From assembly GCF_001468285.1 (NCBI RefSeq), contig NZ_LNSB01000034.1:1-59505 (forward strand): a DNA stretch of 59,505 nucleotides, read 5' to 3'. Below the pieces are notes generated by a model. It was not told the origin of the DNA. It was given only the letters and a program-made list of their open reading frames with translations, and ran no database searches. This stretch comes from Sphingopyxis sp. HIX. GTDB lineage: Bacteria > Pseudomonadota > Alphaproteobacteria > Sphingomonadales > Sphingomonadaceae. Below, in pieces: positions 26,989 through 36,036 of the stretch (position 1 is the first letter of the stretch; each line of letters begins with the position of its first letter). A program made the position numbers and the translations under genes.

Positions 26989-29268
26989 TCAGGTCTGGAA
27001 CAGGGGCGCCGCCACCAATCCGAACGGCAGATATTCGTCGAGCATGTCGGTCAGGTTCGCGCGGCGGAACGGCGTGCCCGCCGCGAAGCCCGCGCCCATT
27101 TCGGCGCCGCCGAACGCGCCCGCCGCGACCGCGCCCGGGCAGGCGAGCGCGAGCTGGCCGAAGGCGCTGGCGGGAAAGGCGCTGGCGGTGAAGATCGGGA
27201 CCATGCTGCGCGCGATGCGCTGCCGCTCGGGGTCGGACAGCGGCGTCGGCGCTATCGCCTGTTCGGCCTCGGCGATCGCGAGGTCGGGCTGGCAGCGATA
27301 GCGGCGCGGGACGCGCGAGGTCAGCGGCGCGTAGCAGAAGCGCACGCAGCCGCGCTGGCGCTGCGCAGCGCGCGTCGTGCCGATCAGCAGGCTGTTCTCG
27401 GCCTCGATCGAGCGGATGCTCGCGCGACCGAAGATCGTGCTGCGCGCGATATCGACATCGGCGACCGGCGCGTCGATGACGAGCGGCAGCAGGTCGGGAT
27501 CGGCCTGGAGGTCGCGGTCCTCGCCGACGATCGAATCGCGGATCGCGAGCCCGCCGCCCGCGGTGCCGAGCGCGAGCGGACCGGTGATGCAATGGTCGAC
27601 GGTCACGGCAAGGCCGCCGTTTTGCGAGATCACGCGCACGCCCTTGCTGAGCCCCACCGCCGAGGCGCCGATCGTACAGTGGTGGAGCGACAGATTGCCG
27701 AGCGTGCCGGCCATGATGGCGACCTCGCCCTCGACCAGCAGCCCGTCGAGGATCAGGCTGCCCGCCTCCTCCTCGGTGCCGGGTTGGATCGCGCGAACCC
27801 TGAGGTCGCCGCGGATGTGCGGGCGGCGGTGCGCGAGCGACAGCGCGTCCAGATCGCGCGCAATCACCCCGCCCGCGCGCTCGACCGCGGGCCAGGCGGC
27901 GGCGACGATCGCGAGCCGCGCCTCGGCGGGGATGCGCAATATATGCGCGGCGTCGCTGAGGTCCTCGGCATAGCTCGCATTGTCGAGCATCACGATCAGC
28001 CCGCGCGTGCCGGTGGCCGCGGCGGCGTTCCAGCGCAGGATCGCCTCGGCGAGCGAGGCGACGACCACGCCGCCCTGCAGCACGTCGTTCGTCTGCTCCT
28101 CGCTGCGCGCCGAGACGCCGATCACCCACGGCGCGGGGGCGCCATCGACGAAGAGCGTGTCGTGCCAGGCGGCGAAGCTCGCGGCGCGGTCGTAGGGCCC
28201 GCCGCCGAGCGCGAAGGGCGCGGCGAAGGCGCAGCTCGCCTCGACGGGCTTGCCTTCATCGCTCGCGTGCAGCGCGAGGCGGCCGAGTTCGGGGTCGAAG
28301 AGGATATGCCCCGCCTGCTGCGGGCGGCGCCATGTCGGGTTGCCGCCGACGGTGCGCGTCGCGAGGTTGCAGCTGTGCAGCCGCTCGGGCGGCACTTCGG
28401 CGCCGCCGAGGCGGAGGCGCAGCACGGGCACCTCGTCGAACCAGCGCCCGCCGCCCGGCGCGCCGTCACGCAGGCGATTGAGGTCGCGGTGGAGCAGCCG
28501 GCGATCGAGCGGCGCGGGGACCATGCGCATGTCGACGCGCCCCATGATCGAGCGGTCGGCCTTGGGCTGGTTGAACAACGCGCGGTCGGCGCCGAGCGGG
28601 TCGAAATGGCGGAAGCCGGGCCCGATCGCCGAAGTCCGCGGGACGATCCCGCCGGTGTAGCCCGCGGGCGCGTTCGAGAGGAAACCCAGCGGATAAGCGT
28701 CGAGCCGCCAGACGAAGAGCCCGACGTGCGGGATGGCGTAACGCCCCGAAGCCGTGTCGACGGGGCCCGCCGCGGCGCTGTGGCACGCGTCGCTGAACGC
28801 GCCCGCCGACAGGCGCGCGGCCTCGGCATCGCGGATCGACGCGGTGCCGAGCGCGCCGGGGCGGACATGGTTGACGTGCTGGCTCCAGATCAGCCGCTGG
28901 AAAAATTCGACCGCGACGACGGGCCAGCCGGTGACGTCGCGCGCGATCTGTTCGATCGCGGCGGCGGTGCCCTTGGCCTGGCGATAGCCCAATGTGTTGG
29001 CGACGTAGCTGCGCAGCCCGACTTCGCCCGCGCCGAAGCTGCGCATCGGGCGCGCGCCGATCAGCGCGCCGATATAGGGGATGACCCAGGGCTCGCAGCT
29101 TTCGATGAAGAAATTATCGTAGAGCTGGTCGAGGTCGCGCTCGACTATGCCTAGTTCTTCGCCGAGCAGGCCCATCAGCGCTTCGAGCGCCCTGCCCCCT
29201 TCGGCGTCGCGGTTGCGCAGATGCTGCGGCAGCAGCTCGATCAGCGGGACGGGCGGGCGGTCATGCAC
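26989..29268 (-). CDS. phage tail protein I-like baseplate protein with beta-helix C-terminus
   Basis: A 759-aa protein. The N-terminus LIELLPQHLRNRDAEGG ... VPYIGALIGARP resembles the tail-protein-I (P2 gpI / T4 gp7 region) domain of eCIS and phage baseplates. The middle has left/right alternating short strands typical of beta-helices (LILDGLLVEGEVAIMAG, LSLHHCTIG, VTVDHCITGPLALG, LAIRDSIVG). It ends with GGAEMGAGF ... RRANLTDMLDEYLPFGL, a C-terminal signature I recall in eCIS-associated tail proteins. The start overlaps the preceding wedge gene by 8 bp. It probably links the baseplate wedge to the fibre-like DUF6519 protein. Confidence 0.7.
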   Translation of the reverse strand: MHDRPPVPLIELLPQHLRNRDAEGGRALEALMGLLGEELGIVERDLDQLYDNFFIESCEPWVIPYIGALIGARPMRSFGAGEVGLRSYVANTLGYRQAKGTAAAIEQIARDVTGWPVVAVEFFQRLIWSQHVNHVRPGALGTASIRDAEAARLSAGAFSDACHSAAAGPVDTASGRYAIPHVGLFVWRLDAYPLGFLSNAPAGYTGGIVPRTSAIGPGFRHFDPLGADRALFNQPKADRSIMGRVDMRMVPAPLDRRLLHRDLNRLRDGAPGGGRWFDEVPVLRLRLGGAEVPPERLHSCNLATRTVGGNPTWRRPQQAGHILFDPELGRLALHASDEGKPVEASCAFAAPFALGGGPYDRAASFAAWHDTLFVDGAPAPWVIGVSARSEEQTNDVLQGGVVVASLAEAILRWNAAAATGTRGLIVMLDNASYAEDLSDAAHILRIPAEARLAIVAAAWPAVERAGGVIARDLDALSLAHRRPHIRGDLRVRAIQPGTEEEAGSLILDGLLVEGEVAIMAGTLGNLSLHHCTIGASAVGLSKGVRVISQNGGLAVTVDHCITGPLALGTAGGGLAIRDSIVGEDRDLQADPDLLPLVIDAPVADVDIARSTIFGRASIRSIEAENSLLIGTTRAAQRQRGCVRFCYAPLTSRVPRRYRCQPDLAIAEAEQAIAPTPLSDPERQRIARSMVPIFTASAFPASAFGQLALACPGAVAAGAFGGAEMGAGFAAGTPFRRANLTDMLDEYLPFGLVAAPLFQT

Positions 29269-32200
29269 GGGCGGCCTCCACGGTCAGCGCGATGCCGGCA
29301 TCGAAGATGGTGAGCAGCTCGGCGGCGGCATAATCGTCATCCTCCTCGGGCGGCAGCAGCCGCGCCTGCGCCGCGGGGAGCACGGTGGCGAGGCTGGCCG
29401 ACGGATCGGGCTCGGCGCCGTCATCGACGAGCGCGAGCAGGTCGAGGTCGACCCCGACGACGCCGGGCACCGCCTGCAGCGCGGCGATGACCTCGGCGGC
29501 ACTCACCACCTGGCCGATATTGCGGCGGGCGAAGCCGAAGACGTCGAGGAGATGCGCGCGCGCGGCGAGTTCGACATCCTCGGCGCGATGGTCGGGATGG
29601 TGGAACAATCGCGCCGCGAGCTGGAAGAAGCGCCGCGCCGCGGGGAGCACGACCATCAGGTGCGAGCGGTCGCGCGCACCGTCGGAAGAGGCCTGGAGAT
29701 TGTCGATCAGCGGGGAATTGCGTTCGAGAATGGTGTCGCTGGTCCCGGTGATGCTGACGAGCACGATGCGCCGGTCGCCCGACCAGAGCTCGGCCGCGAG
29801 CGCCTTGCCCACCCCGGCGAAATTCGCGGCATAGTCGCGATAGTCGATCAGCGACACGATGCGCCCGAGCGTCTTGACGTCGCGCGGCGCGGCGGTGCGG
29901 ATATCGGCGAGGCTCTCGGGCGGCGCGCTGCCGCTCGCGCGGCTGGGGTTCACCACCGATCGGATGCCGAGCGGACGGGTCTTCAGCTGGATGATCGCCT
30001 CGTCGGCGACCTCGCCCGCGAGGCCGATACCCGCGCGGTAGCTGGCGATGATGTTGAGCTGGCCGGTCGGCAGGCGGCTGCCGCGCAGCCCATCGCCGAA
30101 CTGCACCCAGCTGCTGCCGTCGTCCTCGCCGCGCACGGCATAGACGCGGTCGTCGGGGCCGGCGTCGTAGAGCGTCGGCACCTCGTGCCACAGCAGCCCA
30201 TCGACGCGGATCGAGAGCGACGAGGCGCGGCCGGTCGGGGTTTCGGCGCTGACATAGGTGAGCGGCGCCTTGGTGAGCTTGAAGCGCTGGAAAATCTGCG
30301 CGGCATCGCCCGAACCGAGCTGTTCCTCATAGGCCTCGCCGTGCGTCGCCGCGGCCATGTTGGCGTTCACGGTGACGCTCGGGCGGCGATAGCTGTATTC
30401 GGGGCCGCTCTTGAGCAGCAGGCGGGTGAAGCCGCCGATGTGGACGACATCGCTGACCGTCAAAGTCTCGCTCGACGCGAGCCCGTCGGCGTCGCTGCGG
30501 TCGCCGGCGATCGAGATCGTCTGGCCGTCGACGAGATCGAGATAGAGCGCATCGAGGTCGATCGCATCGGCGCCTGCCTCGACATCCTCGCGGATCGGCG
30601 TGCCCGCGAGCGGCAGCGGCGCGCTGGCGGCGAAGATATGCGCGGTGCGGAACTTGAAATCGTTGAGCGGCGAGGACTCGCTGGCCGTCGGCACATCGAC
30701 GTCACTGCCGTCGGGATGGCGGAAGATCAGCCCGCTCGCCTTGCCTGTCAGCGCGAAGTCGGCGCGCGACTGGGTCGCGGCGGCGGCGACGCGGAAGACC
30801 ATCGCCTCGCCCTCGGGGGTCTCGATCGCCGCCCAGCCGTCGGGGACGATCTCCTTGACCTCGCGTTCCAGGAACGCGTGCGCGCCGGTCAGCTGCGTGT
30901 TCTGGCTGTCGGTCCAGATCGTCACGCCGCTGCTGCCGTCCCAATCGTTGGCGCCATGGCCATGACCCCGCGGAAGCGCGCCATATTTCGGCGCGGCGTT
31001 GCCGAAGAAGCCGCAATCGTCGCGCAGGACATAGAGGCCGGGGATCGCCTCCGATGTCTCTGGGGCGTCGATATCCTTCACGCGGCGAATGAGATGCATC
31101 AGCTTGACGCGCGACCAGGACTGGCTGCGGACGAGCGCGGTCAGCGCGGGCCCCGTCCACACCGCCTGGCGGACGTAGCTGCTGACCGTCGCGCTGGTGA
31201 AGGCGAGCCGCACGGTGGGCATCGCGATGCGCTTGAAGCGCGGCGAGCGGCGTTTCGGCGCGCCCTTCACGCTGTCGGGCAGACCCCCGCCCTTGCGCGC
31301 GACGAGGCGCGTGACGCCGAAATCGCGGTCGTCGGTCGCGCTGACGACGTGCAATGTCGAGGCGGCGACCTTGGGCTTGCCGCCGAGAACGGGAATGACG
31401 CCGACGACGACGATGCGCTGGCCGGGCTTCAGGCCCAGGCCGGTACCGCGCAAATAGATTTCGTTGACCGGCAACGCACGCAGCAGCGGTTCGACCTCGT
31501 CGTTCAGCGCATGCGCTGCGATCCGCCCTGCCAGCTCCTCAGCAAGATCGGTATCGCCGTCGAGGGGGTAATAGAGTGCAAGCTGATCCACGCTCGTGAA
31601 CTCGCGCAAGGTCGCGCGGTCGCCCGGGTCGAGCGCATCCTTGTCGAAACTATTGTCGAGGTCGAAGAGATAGATCGCACCATTGTCGGGGTGGTTCGCG
31701 TTGGCGGCGTCGTGGAACAGCGCGAGCGGCTGCTGGTAGAGCGTGCGCGCGGGCATCGCATTCCATTCGGCGCGAGCGACGATCGGCTCGACGGTCTCGA
31801 ACACCTGCGGCAGTTCACCCTTGCGTGTCGGCACCGACATGGCCTGCACGCCGATCGGGATCTCGACCGCGCGATAGGGATCGTCCGACGCCTCGACGGT
31901 GAAGGACAGCGACACCGATGCCGCGACCCCGGGCGCGGGCTCGTAGCCGATCATTCGCGCCATTTCGACGAGCGAGCGCCGCTGGGTCGCGGTGCCGAGA
32001 TAAGCCTCGTTCGCGACGCGCTCGCTGTAGAAGCTCAGCACGTCGAGCGTCGCGGCGAAGCCGTCGAGCAGCGCAATGGTCGGGTCGCTCACCTCGCGGG
32101 CGCGCAGCGCCGCGAGCGGGTGGAGTTCGGCCTTGGTTTCGGGGTCGACGACCGTCTGGCGCGGCAAGCGCCACTCCATGCGGTCCATGAACTCGGGATG

Positions 32201-32305
32201 GGTGCCGATGCGATAGGCGATCGCGGCGAGGCCCGGGCGGTTGTCGGGACGCTTTTCGTCGCGGTCGACCCCGCCGCAGATATTCGCGGGTGTTTTGTGC
32301 GCCAT
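29261..32305 (-). CDS. baseplate wedge protein, Pvc12-like (baseplate J family)
   Basis: A 1014-aa structural protein. It opens MAHKTPANICGGVDRDEKRP with a Cys like several eCIS wedge proteins. LLDGFAATLDVLSFYSERVANEAYLGTATQRRSLVEMARMIGYEP is the hallmark region (about residues 80-125) shared by the large baseplate-J-like proteins of PVC/Afp systems. VQFGDGLRGSRLPTG and SLIDYRDYAANFAG, followed by a VTPADY-like wedge region, match baseplate J motifs further along. Two bases separate its ATG from the previous stop. With the next gene it should form the heterotrimeric wedge around the hub. Confidence 0.82.
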   Translation of the reverse strand: MAHKTPANICGGVDRDEKRPDNRPGLAAIAYRIGTHPEFMDRMEWRLPRQTVVDPETKAELHPLAALRAREVSDPTIALLDGFAATLDVLSFYSERVANEAYLGTATQRRSLVEMARMIGYEPAPGVAASVSLSFTVEASDDPYRAVEIPIGVQAMSVPTRKGELPQVFETVEPIVARAEWNAMPARTLYQQPLALFHDAANANHPDNGAIYLFDLDNSFDKDALDPGDRATLREFTSVDQLALYYPLDGDTDLAEELAGRIAAHALNDEVEPLLRALPVNEIYLRGTGLGLKPGQRIVVVGVIPVLGGKPKVAASTLHVVSATDDRDFGVTRLVARKGGGLPDSVKGAPKRRSPRFKRIAMPTVRLAFTSATVSSYVRQAVWTGPALTALVRSQSWSRVKLMHLIRRVKDIDAPETSEAIPGLYVLRDDCGFFGNAAPKYGALPRGHGHGANDWDGSSGVTIWTDSQNTQLTGAHAFLEREVKEIVPDGWAAIETPEGEAMVFRVAAAATQSRADFALTGKASGLIFRHPDGSDVDVPTASESSPLNDFKFRTAHIFAASAPLPLAGTPIREDVEAGADAIDLDALYLDLVDGQTISIAGDRSDADGLASSETLTVSDVVHIGGFTRLLLKSGPEYSYRRPSVTVNANMAAATHGEAYEEQLGSGDAAQIFQRFKLTKAPLTYVSAETPTGRASSLSIRVDGLLWHEVPTLYDAGPDDRVYAVRGEDDGSSWVQFGDGLRGSRLPTGQLNIIASYRAGIGLAGEVADEAIIQLKTRPLGIRSVVNPSRASGSAPPESLADIRTAAPRDVKTLGRIVSLIDYRDYAANFAGVGKALAAELWSGDRRIVLVSITGTSDTILERNSPLIDNLQASSDGARDRSHLMVVLPAARRFFQLAARLFHHPDHRAEDVELAARAHLLDVFGFARRNIGQVVSAAEVIAALQAVPGVVGVDLDLLALVDDGAEPDPSASLATVLPAAQARLLPPEEDDDYAAAELLTIFDAGIALTVEAARA

Positions 32306-32307
32306 GG

Positions 32308-34830
32308 TCAGCGGCCTCCCGCCATCAGGAAAGCGATGCGCCCGAAATCGGGATAGGTCGGATCATTGTCGAGCCGTGCGACCTCGTTGGGGGCGATCGG
32401 GATTTCGGCGTCGTCGGCAAAGTCGAGGTCGGGCTGGTCGAGCCGCCCGAAGCGGCCCTTGACCGCACCCGCGCCGTCGCGCGTGCCGATCCACTGCACG
32501 CCGGCGACCTGCATCGCGCGCGCGATAATCGGCGAGAGCAGGATATTGTCGCCGAAGCTGAAGAAGTCGGGATGGAAGAAGCCCGGGCGCCCGTCGCGCA
32601 TCGTCTTGGCCGAGAAGATGTCGAAGAGGTCGCGCTCGACGTCGCCGGCATAATGGTCGGGGCAGACGCAGACGAAGAGGCGGATGTCGAGCGGGACATA
32701 GCGCGGGGCGACGATTTCGACGTCGTGTCCCGCCAGGCGATAGGTCGCTAGATGGCCGCGCAGCGCATTTTCGAACGTCTCGTCGACTGCGCCGCCGCCG
32801 CGGCGGTCGATCGCAAGGAAGACGGTGTTCCAGCTGCCCGTCCAGCGGCGTTCGGCATAGGCGCGCTGGACGTCGCCATAGGCCTCCGCCGCGGTGACAT
32901 AGTCGGCGGGAGTGACGGCGCGGCGAAGTTTACGAAAGTGCCGCGGCGCGGCGACGCGGATCGCGGCGACGGGTTCGCGGTCGCGGCCGCCGGTGGCGGG
33001 CAAGGGGTTGCGAAGGCTCGCGATTCCGGCGCCGTCCGACGTGACCACATGCGCGATGGCGTCGGTGCCGATATTGCCGCGGCGGCCGCCGCCGTGGCGG
33101 ATGCGCGCAGTGAGCGCGGCACCCTCGGTCGGGCGGCGCCCCCCGGCCCCATCGCCAAAGCGGGCGTAGTGGACCTGGTCCGACGCCTCGATGCAGAATT
33201 CGGTGGTGAAAGGATCGGCGGCGAGCAGGTCGGGCGCGGCGCGCCAGATATGGCCGTCGCCGTCGATGCGCACCTCAGCCAGCGGCGCGCCGGCGGGCGC
33301 GAGCGTCGCGCGCGCGGGCTCGGTCGCGGCGGCGGCGGGGTCGTACGGCACCGCGTGGACGATCGCCTCGCCGCGCAGGCGGAAACGCTTGAGCGCGCCG
33401 GGACCGTCGTCGGGGAGCAGCCCGGTGCGCAAGTCATCGCCGACCGCGATGGCATCCTCGAAGGCCTGCTCGGGCTTCAGGCCATAATCGACGCTGCGCC
33501 CCTCGTCGGCGAGCAATATATTGCCGCGCGCGACCGCGCCGCCCGCTGCGAGGTTGAGCGGAAAGGCGAGCGCGTCGTCGGCGTGCCATTCGATGCGCAC
33601 CAGATCCTCGGCCATCACGGCGTCTTCGACGTCGACGGGATCGGCCGACAGGCGGACGAGCTGGCGATGCGCGGGATCGGGCGGATCGCCCGCCTCGCCA
33701 CCGAAGGGGATGAGCTGTTCGAAGAGGATGAGGTCGCCCTTGGCGACCCCGAGCGCGGCGCGCGTGCCGACGAGGTGCGCCGCGGTCGCGCCCGCGGGCA
33801 GGCAGCAGGCCGCATCGCCCCAATCATGCAGCACCATCGCGTTGCGCGCCACGCGGAGCGAACGGAGGTCGTGCAATGTTTCGAAGGTGATGGCGCCCGT
33901 ACCGATCAGGTCCTCGAAGATTTCGGGGTCGCGCGGCTGGACGGTGGCCAAGGGCGCGGTGAGGTCGGGCGGACGTGTCAGCAACCGCGTCCCGCGTGGC
34001 AGGATCGCATCGGCGAGCGGGCCCCGCTCGACGTCGAGCCCCGCGGCGACCGCGACCGCGACGCGCGCGTTGCAGCCCTCCGACGCGCTGTAGCCGAGCA
34101 GCCGCGCGTGGCGCAGCACCGACTGGCGGAGCCGCGCGCGCCCGAAAAAGGCCTCGGTCCCCACCGCGTCCTGAAACCAGCTGGTGCGGTCGGCGGCATA
34201 AGCGAGCGCCTCGACGAGCGTGACCCCGAGGTCGGCGGGGCTGCGTTCGGTCCAGCCCGGCAGGCTGACCGCCATGCGGTCGAGCATCAGCTGGCGGAAG
34301 CTGTCGTAGTCCTTGGCGAGATAGTCGATCGGCGGGCCGAAGGGGCGTGCGGTCCCGGGGCCGTCGGGCGCGGCGCAGTCGAACGCCGAGGGGCATTCGG
34401 CCTTGAAGCTGAAATCGAGCGCGGCGAGCATCGGGTCGAGGAAGGGCGGGATCGCGTCGTTGACCGCGCCGAGCCGCACCGACAGCCGGTAGGGCGAATA
34501 ATCGCCCGCGGCGTCGACGGTGAGCGTCAAGCTGTGCGGCACCGGCCCGGCGGCGACATCGGTGACGCGGATACCGGTGACGCGCGTGCCGCCGTCGATG
34601 CGGAAATTGTCGGGGTCGAGCAACGGAACCCCGGCGGCGAGCACGCCGTCGTCGCGGAGGAACGCGAGCGTCAGCAGCCGCTGGCGCAATTCCTTGGTTG
34701 GCGCGTCGCGGTCGACCACCTCGAGATAGTCGATGCCGTTGAGCAGCACGCCGCCGCCGGTGTCGATCGCGGCCTCGGCGACGCGCTGGCGGCGGCGCTC
34801 GGTGCCGCAATATTGCAGCGCCCCGGTCAA
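32308..34830 (-). CDS. baseplate wedge protein, Pvc11-like (baseplate J/gp6 family)
   Basis: Predicted 840-aa protein. No ATG lies near the N-terminus; a TTG at 34830 overlaps the gp25 stop (TTGA), consistent with the overlaps throughout the operon, and is taken as the start. PPIDYLAKDYDSFRQLMLDRM ... GVTLVEALAYAADRTSWFQD is the characteristic eCIS wedge segment (about residues 180-250). YARFGDGAGGRRPTEG and RRAVTPADYVTAAEAYGDVQRA are baseplate-J motifs. LDIRLFVCVCPDHY and DPTYPDFGRIAFL lie near the C-terminus. Structural role: wedge of the baseplate that triggers sheath contraction. Confidence 0.82.
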   Translation of the reverse strand: MTGALQYCGTERRRQRVAEAAIDTGGGVLLNGIDYLEVVDRDAPTKELRQRLLTLAFLRDDGVLAAGVPLLDPDNFRIDGGTRVTGIRVTDVAAGPVPHSLTLTVDAAGDYSPYRLSVRLGAVNDAIPPFLDPMLAALDFSFKAECPSAFDCAAPDGPGTARPFGPPIDYLAKDYDSFRQLMLDRMAVSLPGWTERSPADLGVTLVEALAYAADRTSWFQDAVGTEAFFGRARLRQSVLRHARLLGYSASEGCNARVAVAVAAGLDVERGPLADAILPRGTRLLTRPPDLTAPLATVQPRDPEIFEDLIGTGAITFETLHDLRSLRVARNAMVLHDWGDAACCLPAGATAAHLVGTRAALGVAKGDLILFEQLIPFGGEAGDPPDPAHRQLVRLSADPVDVEDAVMAEDLVRIEWHADDALAFPLNLAAGGAVARGNILLADEGRSVDYGLKPEQAFEDAIAVGDDLRTGLLPDDGPGALKRFRLRGEAIVHAVPYDPAAAATEPARATLAPAGAPLAEVRIDGDGHIWRAAPDLLAADPFTTEFCIEASDQVHYARFGDGAGGRRPTEGAALTARIRHGGGRRGNIGTDAIAHVVTSDGAGIASLRNPLPATGGRDREPVAAIRVAAPRHFRKLRRAVTPADYVTAAEAYGDVQRAYAERRWTGSWNTVFLAIDRRGGGAVDETFENALRGHLATYRLAGHDVEIVAPRYVPLDIRLFVCVCPDHYAGDVERDLFDIFSAKTMRDGRPGFFHPDFFSFGDNILLSPIIARAMQVAGVQWIGTRDGAGAVKGRFGRLDQPDLDFADDAEIPIAPNEVARLDNDPTYPDFGRIAFLMAGGR

Positions 34831-35186
34831 AACACGCGCTCCACGGTGACGAGCCGCTCGCGCGCCTCGTCGAGCGGGCGGTAGCGGACGGTGATCGAGA
34901 GCAGGCTGTCCTGCGCTTTCGTTTCGACCCCGCGGACCTCGATCGCGGCCGACAGCCACTGCTGGAGCGCTGCCATCACCATATGCTGCGCCGCGGCTGC
35001 GAGTTCGGGGGCGTTTTCGGAAAAGACGAGTTCGTTGACGCCGGCGCCGAAATCGGGGCGGTTGACGCGCTCGCCGCGGCGCGTGAACAGCAATTGCTCG
35101 ATCATCTCCCTGATATGCGCCTCATGCCCCGCCCCCGCGGTCATGCCGTTCGCGCCGATGCGATAGGGGAAGCCGAAATGGGTCAT
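34827..35186 (-). CDS. gp25-like baseplate protein (Pvc9-like)
   Basis: A 119-aa member of the GPW/gp25 family. FGFPYRIGANGMTAGAGHE opens the protein. The conserved block is IEQLLFTRRGERVNRPDFGAGV, with the invariant E in TRRGERV-x-xPDFG. The C-terminal half forms the remaining alpha/beta fold (LSITVRYRPLDEARERLVTVERVF). It joins the baseplate wedge to the sheath. The ATG overlaps the PAAR-like gene's stop and its stop overlaps the next start, so it is tightly coupled. Confidence 0.9.
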   Translation of the reverse strand: MTHFGFPYRIGANGMTAGAGHEAHIREMIEQLLFTRRGERVNRPDFGAGVNELVFSENAPELAAAAQHMVMAALQQWLSAAIEVRGVETKAQDSLLSITVRYRPLDEARERLVTVERVF

Positions 35187-35518
35187 GTCGCGAGCACCTT
35201 CGCCTGGACGTTGGCCCAGATCACCGGGCCCTGCGGCGCCTGTGTCGCGGCGACACCGAGGTCGCCGGGGTTCATCTTGAGCACGGGTTTGCCCTCGACG
35301 AGCACTTTGCTCGACGCGCCGGTGAGCATCAGCGTGACGCAGGGCGACGGGGTCGGCGGCGGCAGCTGGAAGGGGCAGCCGGCGACGAGCCCCTTGTCGC
35401 CCATCACCATCGGCGGCGCGCCGACGACGAGCACCTTGGTCGCCGACGAGATGAGCGTCGCGGGGATCGCGTGCGGGCATTGGGCGAGCGAGGCCATGGT
35501 GACGATCGGGATGGTCAT
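35183..35518 (-). CDS. PAAR-like spike tip protein (Pvc10-like)
   Basis: A 111-aa protein that probably caps the central spike. It has the repeated hydrophobic hairpin pattern of PAAR-like/DUF4280 tips: ATLISSATKVLVVGAPPMVMGDKG, VTLMLTGASSKVLVEGKPVLKMN and NPGDLGV. Cys14 and other Cys/His (CPHAIP, GCPFQ, SPCVT) could bind the tip metal. Starts in overlap with the spike gene's stop. Effectors may dock here, as in T6SS and PVC; that is inference. Confidence 0.8.
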   Translation of the reverse strand: MTIPIVTMASLAQCPHAIPATLISSATKVLVVGAPPMVMGDKGLVAGCPFQLPPPTPSPCVTLMLTGASSKVLVEGKPVLKMNPGDLGVAATQAPQGPVIWANVQAKVLAT

Positions 35519-36036
35519 GGCAGCACCTTGAGGTTGGCGCCGTTGATCGACACGCCGTCGATCGCGAGCTTCACGGTGCTGGCACCATGGGTGATCGTCA
35601 GGCCGGTGGCGTCGGCCTCGACCTTCGCCGGCCCCATCGCGGTGGTGAGTTCGAGCGCCAGCGTCGGTGCGCCGGGGATGTCGAAGATTTCGAGGCTGAA
35701 ATTTTCGCCCTTCCACGCCTTGGTCAGGAAACCCACGGGTCCCGGGGGCGCGGGGGTATCGCCCAAATCCCAGAAGCCGCCCGACCAGATCGGATAGTCG
35801 GGGTTGCCGCCCTCGAACTCGACCCAGACCTTCGCGCCCATCGGCGGGATGGCGTAGAAACCGACGCTCGGCCCTGCGCCGGGCAGGCACGGCATCGCCC
35901 AGGCGAGCTTGCTGTCGCCAAGCACCGAGGGGCAGCTGACCTGGATACGGCCGAGACCCTGGACGTCGGCGGGGTTTTCGACCGTGCCGCGATATTTGCC
36001 GTAGAAGGCGGGGCTGCCGTCGGGGAGCCGGGTCAT
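35515..36036 (-). CDS. gp5/VgrG-like central spike protein (OB fold)
   Basis: A 173-aa protein equivalent to the spike half of Pvc8. FYGKYRGTVENPADVQGLGRIQV is the OB-fold start of the gp5/baseplate-V family. AIPPMGAKVWVEFEGGNPDYPIWSGGFW is the conserved OB-fold core. The C-terminal third has repeating beta strands (AKVEADATGLTITHGASTVKLAIDGVSI), as in the triple-stranded needle. In PVC one gene encodes hub and spike; here they are two adjacent genes with a 4-bp overlap. Confidence 0.85.
   Translation of the reverse strand: MTRLPDGSPAFYGKYRGTVENPADVQGLGRIQVSCPSVLGDSKLAWAMPCLPGAGPSVGFYAIPPMGAKVWVEFEGGNPDYPIWSGGFWDLGDTPAPPGPVGFLTKAWKGENFSLEIFDIPGAPTLALELTTAMGPAKVEADATGLTITHGASTVKLAIDGVSINGANLKVLP

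Noticed and set aside
26978..28129. N-terminal extension of the DUF6519 gene frame far upstream.
   Set aside because: The extra sequence is Arg-rich shadow of the tail-protein-I gene; the DUF6519 signature starts right after ATG 26977.
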